Numbered from the stretch's first letter, positions 9,701 through 17,657 are shown. The stretch is 64,000 nt of DNA from Arthrobacter sp. FW306-2-2C-D06B (GCF_021789175.1 NZ_CP084560.1:2418001-2482000), one strand, 5' to 3'. Notes: generated by a model from the letters alone, not told the origin. Numbers and translations: made by a program.

Positions 9701-11128
9701 CAGTACACCCTCGACGAGCTCGGCAACCCGACCCAGATCGTCAACGCGGACGGCACCACCGACAGCTACGCCTACAGCCCGCTGAGCCGGCTGACCGCCG
9801 CCTGCTACGGGGCCACCAGCTGCACCTCGACCACACCCACGGCGGCCTTCAGGTTCAGCTACGACGGCGACGGCAACACCACCTCTGTGATGCAGCCCGC
9901 GGGCACCACCAACTACACCTACAACAACGCCGGAAGGGTCACAGCACGGTCAGGACTCAAGGGCACCGCCACCTACCAGTACGACGCCGACGGCAACACC
10001 ACCTCAGACGGCACCTCCAGCTACACCTGGAATGCAGCCAGCCAGCTCACCGCCGTCACCGCAGGATCAAACACAACCAGCTACACCTACGACGGCGATA
10101 ACCACCGGGTGAGCACCACGGCCAGCCGGACAACCACCACCAACTCCTACGACACGTTGACCGGCCAGCTCGTACTGGAACAGAGCAGCAGGTCAACCCT
10201 CCGCAAGTACGACTACGGCATCGGCCTGCTCAGCATGACCGCCGGGAACAGCATCTACAGCTACCTCACCGACGCCCTTGGTTCTGTCCGCGGGGTGGCA
10301 ACATCAACGGGCACCCTGAGCCTGGGCTACAGCTACAACCCCTACGGGGACTCCCGGGCAACAACGTCGGGCAAGAGCTCCCCGGCGAACCCGCTGCAGT
10401 TCACCGGCGGCTACCTCACGGGAGCGCGCTACCAGCTGGGAGCCCGTGACTACAGCTCCACCGACGGACGATTCCTCACCCCCGACCCGGCAGGAGTCCC
10501 CGGCCGCGGCTACTCATACGCCGCCAGCAACCCGCTCGCGTTCACTGACCCCACAGGCCTGAGCGAGCACGACTGGCGCAAAATGATCAACGAACTGGCC
10601 AACGGCGTCGCCAACGTCGCAGGAACAATCGCCCTCGTCTGCGCCATCGCAGTGGTTTGCGCTGAGATTTCCCCGATAGCCGGCGGCATCTCCCTCGCCG
10701 CGTCCGCCGTCGAGGTACTCACCAGCGACCAGACAACTTCATGTGTCTCCGGCCACGGCTCCTGCCCCGAAGCCATCGTCAACGCCGCCATCGTGTCTAC
10801 AGCAGGCAAGTTCGGGCCAGCGGGCAAAGAGGCCGCAAACGGCATCAAGGCGCTGGCGGGCGCTGGCGACACCTTTCTCTATCAAAAGCTAAGCTCGGCC
10901 GGCGAGCACCTCAAGTACGGGATAGCGAAGAATCCCGCCACCCGATATACCTCGTCTGAACTCGCTGGTGGCGAGCTCAATATCCTTGCCAAGGGGTCAA
11001 GACAAGAGATGCTTTCCCTCGAACGCTCACTTCACGAGACTCTGCCAATCGGTCCAGAAGAGGGACAGTTATTCTACATTCAGAAGCAGATCGAAAACGG
11101 TCTCCGTCCACCACCCTATCCTTGGTAG
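6716..11128 (+). CDS. Secreted RHS-repeat polymorphic toxin with URI/GIY-YIG-like nuclease tip
   Basis: A 1,470-residue RHS protein. The ATG at 6716 is preferred (GGGGG five bases upstream); a TTG at 6704 is in frame. The N-terminus has a signal peptide (FLPVIVSLSLITGFAVSAQA), then a beta-rich prefix, a poly-proline linker near 248-253 and about twenty YD repeats (Y-x-Y-D-x-x-G). The RHS core ends with LGARDYSSTDGRFLTPDP and NPLAFTDPTGL near residue 1,285. A hydrophobic stretch follows, then a C-terminal domain of about 83 residues containing LKYGIAKNPATRY and LSLERSLHE. That resembles URI (GIY-YIG superfamily) nuclease tips of polymorphic toxins. By family knowledge the shell encloses the tip, which is delivered to competitors. 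A probable immunity gene starts seven bases downstream. Confidence 0.88.
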   Translation: MFGRVCAFLAKLSRIRAGRFLPVIVSLSLITGFAVSAQASPPGPAPQAPATVASEPQEPPKPVIPEVKRGQGKDPDQHGQSTWKKQQAQPAAGVATGSPYLRIDMESKTYYGPDTYICWDTAYINLIQGSQYFICAVVFPYDANGNPTSFSSSNTFEFIVKDGCGNTVSDVTRYNLYTAGTNPAVLTAMQNGSELGVAIGSGVFGVPWDSSCSTGWSMTVNFSGSTTDPTPVPVNSTATVIGNTTPPPPPPPMPAEQTTGDGAPYHSEQGDPVDSLTGAFNYHPDRIDLGYAALGGGLALGRSYSSATQRSNRFGPGWSDSYDATLQADPTTGKVTYHDPGGSVQVFTPAGGSNYTSPLGVRSTLVTTPTGWTLTTKTQMVLTFDLNGRLTGTRDRNGQGTVLNWTGGQLASVTGSGRSISFSYNPLGLVSGVTGSDGRTAGYLYDANGRLQTFTDVMGKATTYGYDGNSLLASVQDANSNFPIRSTYDPNTRRVIQQQDANGQISTFGWTQTGADAGTGTATVTDPRGFTINDTYQNGYLVAQADGDGKVSHFVWDESAQLKQFYDRLGSSTYFSYDSAGNLAWRKSPTDGYTETYAHNGSNDVTSATDFNGNTSTYTYDPAGNLASVSRPSIAGGTTPVTSASYVYNPNGTLQTSTDALGYTTQYSYDSQGDLTSVTSPEGRITSYTIDPAGRVTSIVEPRGNVTGANPDTYRTTQTWDNLDRIAKVTDPLGHATQAFYDPAGRLDHTLDAKGGTTSYAYSATGKPLTIQGPDLAVGPQRYTYDPNDNVATATSPAGVTTSYTYTSSNAVRTVSSTGTGTWTYDHDADGRITKATAPSGRSVTMTRTAKGHVSQVSYSDSTAAVSYTYDANGNRKTMTDTRGTTTYAYNAINQVTSASLGSTSFTYSYDQAGQLNRRTLPDGSAATQYAYDKDGRLKTVTSGTTTLASYAYAPGTGAVTTTLPGSITNTLQIDAAGRAASTQALKGSTVLTRSQYTLDELGNPTQIVNADGTTDSYAYSPLSRLTAACYGATSCTSTTPTAAFRFSYDGDGNTTSVMQPAGTTNYTYNNAGRVTARSGLKGTATYQYDADGNTTSDGTSSYTWNAASQLTAVTAGSNTTSYTYDGDNHRVSTTASRTTTTNSYDTLTGQLVLEQSSRSTLRKYDYGIGLLSMTAGNSIYSYLTDALGSVRGVATSTGTLSLGYSYNPYGDSRATTSGKSSPANPLQFTGGYLTGARYQLGARDYSSTDGRFLTPDPAGVPGRGYSYAASNPLAFTDPTGLSEHDWRKMINELANGVANVAGTIALVCAIAVVCAEISPIAGGISLAASAVEVLTSDQTTSCVSGHGSCPEAIVNAAIVSTAGKFGPAGKEAANGIKALAGAGDTFLYQKLSSAGEHLKYGIAKNPATRYTSSELAGGELNILAKGSRQEMLSLERSLHETLPIGPEEGQLFYIQKQIENGLRPPPYPW

Positions 11129-11134
11129 GCATCC

Positions 11135-11446
11135 GTGAAATACATCCTCGTCTTGCAGTGGCCAGGTACCAATGAGGCCGACCTTGACGCGCTCATCGCA
11201 ATGGAGGACCTGCTTGAGGCAGCACTCCCTGAGGCCCACGGCTTCGTAGACGGCCATGACTTCGGCGCTGGCCAGATGAACATCTTCGTCCACACCGACC
11301 GGCCACTGGAAGCCTTTCGGGACGCGAAGACGTCATTGAGCCATGACCCAAGATGGTCCGGGGCGCGGGCCGCATACAGACCAGCCGAGGGAGATCGTTA
11401 TGTGCTCGTGTGGCCGGCGACGCTTGAAGGATTCTCGGTGTCGTGA
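11135..11446 (+). CDS. Probable immunity protein for the RHS toxin
   Basis: A 103-residue acidic protein starting with GTG six bases after the RHS stop, the classic position for an immunity gene. It has the pattern YILVLQWPG near the start and VDGHDFGAGQMNIFVHTD in the middle. I associate this pattern with small immunity-like proteins next to RHS or other polymorphic toxins, but I cannot name the family with certainty. Acidic character and size suit an inhibitor that binds a basic nuclease tip. No signal peptide is present, so it would act in the cytoplasm. That it neutralises this particular toxin is inference from adjacency. Confidence 0.72.
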   Translation: MKYILVLQWPGTNEADLDALIAMEDLLEAALPEAHGFVDGHDFGAGQMNIFVHTDRPLEAFRDAKTSLSHDPRWSGARAAYRPAEGDRYVLVWPATLEGFSVS

Positions 11447-11512
11447 CGCCGAGGATGCGGTCTCACGGAGGCGGTGGTATGTGGTCACCGGCATTCTTCT
11501 AGGAAAACGTGG

Positions 11513-12103
11513 ATGCTTGAATACAATGAGATGCTGCTGATGCTGCATCTGGAACCTCTTGACCGCCTCGCTAAGACAGCTTTTGCCGCTGCCTGCGCCG
11601 AACGTATGGTGCCCTTGTCCAATCGATACGCGAGACAAACGGGTGATTCGTTGCGTGAGCAACGGCTCACCGCAATCGTCTCAGCAGCATGGCAAGCGGC
11701 CGCGGGCGGCGACGTCGATGCGACTCTTCTGGAAGCTGAAGCAGAAGCAATGGTTCCGGACGAGGACGATGAGGGATGGACAGCCGGCCGGAGCTACGCT
11801 GGCAACGCTGCAGCGGCTGCGGGCTACGCCATCCGGACGTGGCGCACCAACGATCCTCAACACGCTGCCTGGGCTGCCCGTCAGATCTTCGACGCCGCAG
11901 ATCTTGCATACTTTCAGGCAAACCCCGGAGGGAGCTTCCTGACCGAGGCTGAGCAGAACGCATCCTTGGAGTCAACGGTCGTACAGTCGGCCATTTCGGC
12001 CATCCATCGTGATCTTGAGGCCGTCAAGAACGCATGGCCTCTGTCTGAATTGCGCCAAAGAGCCCAGCAGGAAGGCCAGGAATGGGCAGCGACCGTGCCC
12101 TAG
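11513..12103 (+). CDS. DUF416-like protein, possible second immunity protein
   Basis: The ATG at 11,513 has AGGA eight bases upstream and gives 196 residues. The N-terminal half (LEPLDRLAKTAFAAACAERMVPLS) and the helical remainder resemble the DUF416/YjaG family, whose members also occur as immunity-type genes in polymorphic toxin loci. It is all-alpha, soluble and acidic in the middle (PDEDDEGW). It follows the RHS toxin and its first putative immunity gene on the same strand, 66 bases downstream. It could protect against this toxin or be an orphan immunity gene left by an earlier toxin tip. Family assignment is moderate. Confidence 0.6.
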   Translation: MLEYNEMLLMLHLEPLDRLAKTAFAAACAERMVPLSNRYARQTGDSLREQRLTAIVSAAWQAAAGGDVDATLLEAEAEAMVPDEDDEGWTAGRSYAGNAAAAAGYAIRTWRTNDPQHAAWAARQIFDAADLAYFQANPGGSFLTEAEQNASLESTVVQSAISAIHRDLEAVKNAWPLSELRQRAQQEGQEWAATVP

Positions 12104-12216
12104 AACGGTGGCACCCCGGTATTCCGGACTCCTTGGCACGCGATGACGCTGCGGTCTGGCTCGCCGCTGCGGAGTCCGAGGTCCGGAAGTCGCTCTATGG
12201 GCGGGACCCAGCCTGA
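12082..12216 (+). CDS. Possible small ORF or gene remnant, 44 aa
   Basis: An ATG frame overlaps the last 22 bases of the DUF416-like gene and encodes 44 residues (ending ESEVRKSLYGRDPA). It could be a coupled small protein or the leftover end of an immunity or toxin gene. There is no recognisable domain. Weak support only. Confidence 0.22.
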   Translation: MGSDRALERWHPGIPDSLARDDAAVWLAAAESEVRKSLYGRDPA

Positions 12217-12363
12217 CCCCATCGCATGTCAACGCTAATCGATTGTGTCTGACACCCGTTGATTTGGCGGCGGGCAGACGAAGCCTTTCGCGTGCGGAGT
12301 CAGGCTGCGGTTCCCGCCCCACCAACACCGGTCTGATTCAACTTCGCCAGCTGGGAAGCCGCG

Positions 12364-12885
12364 TCAGTTGATTGCCCACCCGGTGAGCCTCAGAAGGTCA
12401 GCAGCAATGTCCTGCACGCCGCGGTTGTCCGTAGGGCATCGATGGACCCATCGTGGTGTGAGGAGTTCGAGTTCTCTGGCGGCTGCATTGCTGCGGTCAA
12501 GATGTTCCTGAAGGTCGCTGCCCTGGGTCCGCCGGAGGAGCCTGGTTGAGGCTGTTTCGTCGTCGGCGGTCAGCAGTACCGCAGTGATACGGGGACTGTC
12601 TCCCATGGCTGCTGCTAATTCCTGTGTGAATCGGACGCTGACCGTGTTCGTGTAAATCATCCGCCTATAGCCGAGAGCACGGTAGTTTGCCCAGATCGCG
12701 GCAAGATTCCGCTCTGCCAGATTGTGCTCCCACGGTTGAGGGAAGGCCAAGTCCAGGTTGTCGCCTTCGATCACACAGTGCTTGACCTTTAGGGCAGTGA
12801 GCTGGGCATGCAGTTCGAAAGCCACCGAGCTTTTCCCAACACCTGACCGGCCGCCAACAAACAGAACCTCACTCTGCACATTCAC
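12364..12885 (-). CDS. P-loop nucleotide kinase-like protein (AAA_33 type)
   Basis: A 173-residue single-domain ATP-binding protein starting with GTG at 12,885. The Walker A motif GGRSGVGKSS is at residues 11-20, followed by an acidic HCVIEGDNLDLAF strand (lid or substrate region) and an LTADDETASTRLLRR stretch typical of small kinases of the AAA_33/APH-kinase type. The substrate is unknown; relatives phosphorylate nucleosides or small molecules, including antibiotics. It stands alone between non-coding segments. Two other small P-loop genes of similar type lie in this island (24,250 and 26,763), all different in sequence. Confidence 0.75.
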   Translation of the reverse strand: MNVQSEVLFVGGRSGVGKSSVAFELHAQLTALKVKHCVIEGDNLDLAFPQPWEHNLAERNLAAIWANYRALGYRRMIYTNTVSVRFTQELAAAMGDSPRITAVLLTADDETASTRLLRRTQGSDLQEHLDRSNAAARELELLTPRWVHRCPTDNRGVQDIAADLLRLTGWAIN

Positions 12886-13302
12886 CCTTCGAGTATTGTC
12901 TAAAACCGGTCAAAGCTGCATTATCGGTGCGGGAATGACGCACCCCTACAAGCGGAGCTGCCGCCCGGGCTCGTCGTGCACCACATGAAACCACGAAGCT
13001 GGATGGAGGGCCAGAGGCTCAGCCACGTTGCCGTGCTCTTCGGACTGACGGAAGGGCCGGTATTCGGGGTGTCCCGAGCGAGTTTGGCAGGTTCATATGT
13101 GGCCACGACTCTGAGTGTAGGCCGTGGCCGGGCACGTTGAGCGACCGTTGGCCCGAGCGTTCCTGGACAGTCGTATGCGCGGAACGCCTGAAAATACTCC
13201 TGCCAGGCGTGAGTATTGAGCCATGGCAAATCGCTTCCGCGGCCTAACCGCTGCGATCTTCAAGAAGACTGGGTTCGTGCCGATGATCCTAAGTGCATCC
13301 GC
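12886..13302. other. Non-coding or unrecognised stretch
   Basis: A 417-base gap between the divergent kinase and NERD genes. Open frames exist on both strands (for example a minus-strand frame over 12,921-13,229), but none has a ribosome site, a recognisable motif or a convincing codon pattern. It should hold the promoters of both divergent genes. Confidence 0.4.
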
Positions 13303-14124
13303 ATGAAGCAGATGAGGCTCCGGTACGCCGGGGCATGCCGGGCGTGCGATGCATCCCTTCCGGCGGGGTCAGAAGCGATCTATGAGAGCGAGACAAAGAC
13401 CGTCCGCTGCTTGGATTGTGCCACCGAGGCTACGGAAACCAGGTCCACCGACCTAGAACGAGCTGATGATGAGTTGTCGGCCAATGAGTCCGGGGTAGCC
13501 GGGTCGTCCGCCCGACGCGAATATGAGCGCCGCAAGGCGAAGGACGAGGAAAGGCTTCGCGAGAAGTGGGGTCGCTTCGGTGGCCTCGCGGTCGCCCTCT
13601 CTGACGACCGGCAAAGCACCAAGGCCTGGGACAAGGGTGCGATCGGTGAGGAACGCCTCGGCGCTCGGCTGAATGACATGGCCACCGAGGACCTCGCTGT
13701 CCTTCACGACCGGCGCATTCCGGGCTCGAAGGCCAACATTGACCACATCGCCATCACTAGCGGTGGAATCTGGGTGATCGACGCCAAGCGGTACAAGGGA
13801 CGGCCTGAACTGAAGGTCGAGGGCGGCATCCTTCGCCCACGGGTCGAGAAACTCCTGGTCGGCCGCCGTGATTGCACGAAGCTGGTCGACGGTGTACTCA
13901 AACAGGTCGACGTCGTGCGCGACCTCGTCGGAGGTATTCCGGTTACCGGGGCGCTGTGCTTCATCGAGGCCGACTGGCCCCTGACCGGGGGCGCGTTCTC
14001 GACTCGTGGCGTTCACGTGCTCTGGCCGAAACGGTTGGCCAAAGTGCTTATGGAGCAGACAGCCGGCGACGTTGATGTGGCGAGGACGCTTGAGTCGGTA
14101 GCCTCCCGATTCAGGTCTGCGTGA
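13303..14124 (+). CDS. NERD-domain nuclease-like protein with N-terminal zinc ribbon
   Basis: A 273-residue protein from the ATG at 13,303; a second ATG at 13,312 is possible. A zinc-ribbon-like motif opens it (CRACDASLPAG ... VRCLDC), followed by a charged coiled region. The NERD domain then spans about residues 115-225: GAIGEERLGARL, DIDHIAI-like NIDHIAITSGGIWVIDAKRYKG, and RDCTKLVDGVLKQVDVVRD. The D...DAK pattern is the PD-(D/E)XK-type active site of NERD proteins. NERD proteins are widespread and frequent on mobile DNA; a role in DNA processing or defence is suspected but not established. It is a stand-alone gene here. Confidence 0.8.
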   Translation: MKQMRLRYAGACRACDASLPAGSEAIYESETKTVRCLDCATEATETRSTDLERADDELSANESGVAGSSARREYERRKAKDEERLREKWGRFGGLAVALSDDRQSTKAWDKGAIGEERLGARLNDMATEDLAVLHDRRIPGSKANIDHIAITSGGIWVIDAKRYKGRPELKVEGGILRPRVEKLLVGRRDCTKLVDGVLKQVDVVRDLVGGIPVTGALCFIEADWPLTGGAFSTRGVHVLWPKRLAKVLMEQTAGDVDVARTLESVASRFRSA

Positions 14125-14154
14125 TGACAGTCGAATAGAAGGCTGCGGACCGTC

Positions 14155-14318
14155 CTGGCACGGCAGGGTACCGATCGTCATGGACCCGAGCCAGACGAGT
14201 CCGGCGATCAGGTGCATCGTCGCGAGTGTCCACCCGGTGGCGGACTACGGCGCGAAGACGGGCACAGGCATCGTTGCGATGGCGACCGCGAGCCAGCCGC
14301 CGCGTCTGACCGCGGCCC
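14155..14318 (-). pseudogene. Possible remnant of a small membrane protein (DUF6069-like)
   Basis: Reading the minus strand gives hydrophobic segments (GGWLAVAIATMPVPVFAP, then an in-frame TAG, then TGWTLATMHLIAGLVWLG). These look like the last two helices of a DUF6069-type membrane protein. The internal stop and lack of a start indicate decay. Low confidence. Confidence 0.25.
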
Positions 14319-14579
14319 TCAGGCGGCTGGTGCGGTGCGCGTCCGGCCGTCGCCGGTCCGGTAGCCCAGCGCGAAGCTCGGGCAGCGATCGATCACAGTC
14401 ACGATCTCATCGACCGCCGCGCCCGTGGCATCGATCCACGGCCGACGGTCGCGGTCGAAGACCCGCGGCAGCCCGCGGACGCACTCGGCGGCGTGCTCGC
14501 ACCGTCCCGGTTCCCAGGTCACCACAATCCCGTCCGCCGAGTACTCGCGGATCGCCGGCCGATCGACTATGCCGTCCAT
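14319..14579 (-). CDS. Divergent 4Fe-4S mono-cluster protein (YjdI / Fer4_19 type)
   Basis: An 86-residue protein whose ATG at 14,579 has an excellent GAGGAGG ribosome site. It carries the YjdI/Fer4_19 pattern: YSADGIVVTWEPGRCEHAAEC, then LPRVFDRDRRPWI, then DRCPSFALGYR, with the ligand cysteines in place. Members are small ferredoxin-like proteins of unknown partner, often beside acetyltransferase-like or stress genes. No redox partner is adjacent here. The gene seems intact and independent. Confidence 0.78.
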   Translation of the reverse strand: MDGIVDRPAIREYSADGIVVTWEPGRCEHAAECVRGLPRVFDRDRRPWIDATGAAVDEIVTVIDRCPSFALGYRTGDGRTRTAPAA

Positions 14580-14778
14580 CTCGTTGCCTCCTCGCGCCGC
14601 TGGATCTCTGCTTCCCCCAACCATTCTCGACCTCACCTGCAGAACGCACCACCCCAACGAGCAAGTCAAGGTCCGATCTCCACATCGCCGTCGTCCTCGG
14701 CAGCACCCACCCTGACCGCTACGAAAGGAACCTTCGGCGGTTAACCTCCGATTCATACAATGACGCTAAGGTACACTC

Positions 14779-15408
14779 GTGAAGCGCTTCTTTGGACACC
14801 CCGTGACCTTGTGGCCGTCTATGCGGAACCGCCTGCACGTCTACGCACTGCCCGCCCCCGACCTCCGATCGGCGCTGGAAGAACGTCAGCAAGTCCTGGA
14901 GGCGTTCGACTACTGCTCCATCCAACCAGCCGACTACCTGCATGCAACGGTGCAGCAGTTCGCGGTTACCTCCGACGAGGTCAGCCCCGAAGAAATGGCC
15001 GCCTTCGTGGCCAGGCTCAAGAGCCTCGCCGCCGAAACCAAGCCGTTCAGCGTCGAGCTGGGCGAACCGGAAGCGGATGACTACTCGCTCGGAGTGAAAG
15101 GGACCAATACGCCGCCATGGGCGAAACTGACCGCGGCGGTCCGCGACGCGGCTGCCGACACGATCAACAAGAGCCAGCCGCTGCCCAACGCTCCCTTCCG
15201 CCCGCATCTCACCCTGGGCTACGGCGTGGCTGTAGGCAGTACCGAACTCATTCAACAAGCGTCCGATCAGCTGAGGGCCCCGGCCCTGCCTCCTCTGACC
15301 ATCAACGCGGTGCACTTCATAGCTGTCCACCAGGAGGCCGACCGAGGCACCTTCACTTGGGACACCACCTCTCGCTTCCCTTTCAGCGACCAATTCCCTG
15401 CCAGGTAA
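14779..15408 (+). CDS. 2H phosphoesterase (2'-5' RNA ligase / cyclic phosphodiesterase family)
   Basis: A 209-residue protein with the two H-x-[TS] motifs that define the 2H superfamily: HATV (in DYLHATVQQF) in the first half and HLTL (in RPHLTLGYG) in the second. The start is the GTG at 14,779. Family members hydrolyse or form 2'-5' or cyclic phosphate bonds in RNA or in cyclic nucleotides; some are anti-defence or signalling enzymes. The gene is followed 11 bases later by a nucleotidyltransferase, so the two are probably co-transcribed. Both active-site motifs are intact. The true substrate cannot be read from sequence. Confidence 0.8.
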   Translation: MKRFFGHPVTLWPSMRNRLHVYALPAPDLRSALEERQQVLEAFDYCSIQPADYLHATVQQFAVTSDEVSPEEMAAFVARLKSLAAETKPFSVELGEPEADDYSLGVKGTNTPPWAKLTAAVRDAAADTINKSQPLPNAPFRPHLTLGYGVAVGSTELIQQASDQLRAPALPPLTINAVHFIAVHQEADRGTFTWDTTSRFPFSDQFPAR

Positions 15409-15419
15409 ATGATCACGAC

Positions 15420-16142
15420 ATGACTTCAGTACTGGACAGAGCACTCAACTCGGCCCGAGAATTCGTGAAAGAGATTCACCCTGAAGCGGCAGCATCCGCG
15501 TTGGCCGGCAGCATCGCGCTCGGTTGCGGTACCAGAACTTCTGATCTCGACATCGTCGTTTACTACGACGACCGTCCAGCGAGTTTCGCAGAAACGCTCC
15601 GATATGACGGCTGGCTGGTCGAGTCGTTCGTCTACGGTCCCGAGGGCATCGATGAGTGGTTCGCGTTCGAAGCCAAGGAGCGCCGTCCAGTCGCTCTGGA
15701 TATGTGGTCTATCGGCATCCCGTTGGCCGACAACATCGCAACGGTGAACCTTAAGGCACGTGCGCAAGCGCTGATCGCCGCAGGTCCGGAGCCGATCAGC
15801 GAGATACAGCATGCCGACCTGCGATACGGTCTCACAGCAGCCATCGACGATCTCGAAGGAAACCCGGAGCTCGGGGAAGAGTTCGCGATCATGGCGGACG
15901 TGTACAAGCGCGCCGCGGAACTCCTGCTCCTGAACAACAGCAACTGGCTAGGAACCGGAAAATGGCTCGTCCGACGCCTCGCAACGCTTCAAGATCCTAA
16001 CGCACACAGCCTTGTCCAGTGGGTGCAGTCAGTTCCGCGATCGCCCCAGGAGCTCTGCCGCATCGCGCATGAGGTACTCGAAAGCATCGGCGGGCAGTTA
16101 CGGGAGGGGCACACCCGGGGCTCCACCGGGACACGTCTCTGA
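15420..16142 (+). CDS. Nucleotidyltransferase-fold protein
   Basis: A 240-residue protein starting with ATG at 15,420. The NTase signature is clear: AGSIALGCGTRTSDLDIVV, that is G-S followed by D-x-D. The rest is a helical domain rich in aromatic residues, as in aminoglycoside-nucleotidyltransferase-like or MNT-type enzymes. Members transfer a nucleotide to antibiotics, proteins or RNA. The gene is downstream of, and probably co-transcribed with, the 2H phosphoesterase. No HEPN partner is adjacent, so it is not a standard MNT/HEPN toxin-antitoxin pair. The substrate is unknown. Confidence 0.75.
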   Translation: MTSVLDRALNSAREFVKEIHPEAAASALAGSIALGCGTRTSDLDIVVYYDDRPASFAETLRYDGWLVESFVYGPEGIDEWFAFEAKERRPVALDMWSIGIPLADNIATVNLKARAQALIAAGPEPISEIQHADLRYGLTAAIDDLEGNPELGEEFAIMADVYKRAAELLLLNNSNWLGTGKWLVRRLATLQDPNAHSLVQWVQSVPRSPQELCRIAHEVLESIGGQLREGHTRGSTGTRL

Positions 16143-16187
16143 TTAGCCCGATCGGTGGGGCGGCAGACATTCACCGGCTGGGAGCCC

Positions 16188-16742
16188 TCAAATAAAGGAT
16201 CGTGGCGGACGGCCTAACGCAACGAATTCGTCCGTGAGGGGCTCCCTCGCAGCAATCTTGATCCAGTAACGCCAGGCTGCGCCGTGTGTGGTGTCTCCAT
16301 AGGCCTCGCGGATGCCGCCTTGGCGCTCGATCGTCGCCGCTGACGCGAGGTTGCCGGCTTCGCAGACAAGGAGCACCCGGTCCAGGCCGAGTAGCCGTGC
16401 CTCGTCGACCATCTGGCCCAGCGCCCAGGAAGCGAGCCCCCGCCGGCGCGCGGACGGCCTAACTCCATAGCCAATGTGCCCTGCCCGCTGTACAAATTCA
16501 TCGAACTCGTGCCGAAGCGCGATCCCGCCGAGCACCCGGTCGCCCTCGATAATCCATCGGTATGTACACCGCCCCGAATGATCTCCCAGTCGCCCCAACC
16601 AGGCCGCGAATCCGGCTGCCGAGTCCACCTCGTCGGTCGGCAACAGCCCGAACCCGTCCTCGTGGACGCCGGGCCCCCACTCCGCATGCGCCTCGAGCCA
16701 AGCGGCGCGGAGACGTTCGGTAGGTTCGATCAACTCGGGCAT
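16188..16742 (-). CDS. GNAT family N-acetyltransferase
   Basis: A 184-residue acetyl-CoA-dependent N-acetyltransferase. The GNAT core includes HIGYGVRPSARRRGLASWALG (motif A with the Q/R-x-x-G-x-A/G pyrophosphate loop, here RRRGLA) and LLVCEAGNLASAATIERQGG (motif B). The acceptor is unknown. It stands alone, convergent with the nucleotidyltransferase. It is one of several GNATs in this island. Confidence 0.82.
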   Translation of the reverse strand: MPELIEPTERLRAAWLEAHAEWGPGVHEDGFGLLPTDEVDSAAGFAAWLGRLGDHSGRCTYRWIIEGDRVLGGIALRHEFDEFVQRAGHIGYGVRPSARRRGLASWALGQMVDEARLLGLDRVLLVCEAGNLASAATIERQGGIREAYGDTTHGAAWRYWIKIAAREPLTDEFVALGRPPRSFI

Positions 16743-16801
16743 ACCGTCACCATACCGATCCAGACCGGAAGCTCCAGGGTGATTTCATGCCTGCCTGGGA
16801 T

Positions 16802-17203
16802 TCACCTACTGTGCTCATTCGCCTTTTGAGTAGCTACCACTGTGTCGATTTGCACCTTGGCGTCAAGCGGCAAAGCTGCTACCTGGATTGTTGTGCGGGC
16901 GGGGAAAGGTTCAGTCAAGTGTTTGGCGTGGACGGCGTTGATGACGTCAAAATCCTTGTAATCCGTCAAATAGACGGTGGTCCGCAAGAGATCCGAAAGT
17001 CCCAGTCCCAACTCTTCAAGCAGTGTCTCCAGGTTTGTCATCATGGCCTCACACTGTTCTGCGACATCGTCTGAAACCAGCAAGCCATCGTCTCTGCGTT
17101 GGCCGATAATACCGGCCGTGAAGCCGGTGCCAGCGTGTTCGGCAAAATGCGAAAAGGGTGCGGTGGATTGATATAGTGCGGGACTGAAATGATGGGTTGG
17201 CAT
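16802..17203 (-). CDS. RidA/YjgF family enamine-imine deaminase-like protein
   Basis: A 133-residue member of the Rid family. RidA enzymes speed the hydrolysis of reactive enamines/imines made by PLP enzymes. The C-terminal signature PARTTIQVAALPLDAKVQID contains the conserved arginine that binds the substrate carboxylate; the usual glutamate after it is aspartate here, so it may belong to a Rid subfamily with another activity. The start is the ATG at 17,203. It is followed on the same strand by other independent genes; spacing gives no clear operon. Confidence 0.8.
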   Translation of the reverse strand: MPTHHFSPALYQSTAPFSHFAEHAGTGFTAGIIGQRRDDGLLVSDDVAEQCEAMMTNLETLLEELGLGLSDLLRTTVYLTDYKDFDVINAVHAKHLTEPFPARTTIQVAALPLDAKVQIDTVVATQKANEHSR

Positions 17204-17261
17204 CAGTGTTTCGTCTCTTCCTTGGATCGTTGGCCGGGCAATGAAGACCCCTAGTGCGCGC

Positions 17262-17657
17262 CTATGAATCGCTTGTTAGTTGTTCGTGGATGATCTGCCA
17301 GATGCCACGTGTCCGGGTGAAGACGTTGGTACCGCGTCCCTCTCCGGACTGTGGCTGGCCGTCAACCATTCCCTGCCAGGAGAATCGGTAGCGGCAAACG
17401 GCGGCATCCTCTTGCACCAACACCCACGTTAATTCGTCGACGACGTATCGCTCGTCCTGGATCGTGCGGAAGGTTGCCTCGATTGCTGTCCGGACCTCTT
17501 CGCGACCCTCGTGAGATCCGTCTGAAAACCAATAGGAGGCGTCCTTATCTATGTACTGCAGAACCCGCTCAATGTCGTGCGTATTGTTGGCCGCCTCATA
17601 CCCGCGCATCACATTCGTGAGCTCCTTGATGAGGCTCTCCCGATTTCGAGGTTCCAT
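17262..17657 (-). CDS. SnoaL/DUF4440-like protein (NTF2 fold)
   Basis: About 131 residues with the NTF2-like pattern MRGYEAANNTHDIERVLQYI, then ASYWFSDGSHEGREEV, and a C-terminal TRTRGIWQIIHEQLT, typical of SnoaL/DUF4440 ketosteroid-isomerase-like proteins. Function within this fold varies (polyketide cyclisation, hydration, binding) and cannot be assigned. Several close start codons exist (17,675, 17,663 and 17,657); the last is chosen from domain fit. It lies 58 bases upstream of the RidA-like gene on the same strand. Confidence 0.7.
   Translation of the reverse strand: MEPRNRESLIKELTNVMRGYEAANNTHDIERVLQYIDKDASYWFSDGSHEGREEVRTAIEATFRTIQDERYVVDELTWVLVQEDAAVCRYRFSWQGMVDGQPQSGEGRGTNVFTRTRGIWQIIHEQLTSDS

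Noticed and set aside
7620..10500. Regularly spaced repeats resembling a repeat array
   Set aside because: They are the coding repeats of the RHS protein (Y-x-Y-D-x-x-G), not CRISPR: spacing is irregular and the units are translated.
12921..13229. Minus-strand 102-codon frame in the kinase-NERD gap
   Set aside because: No ribosome site, no motif and an unnatural composition; treated as non-coding.
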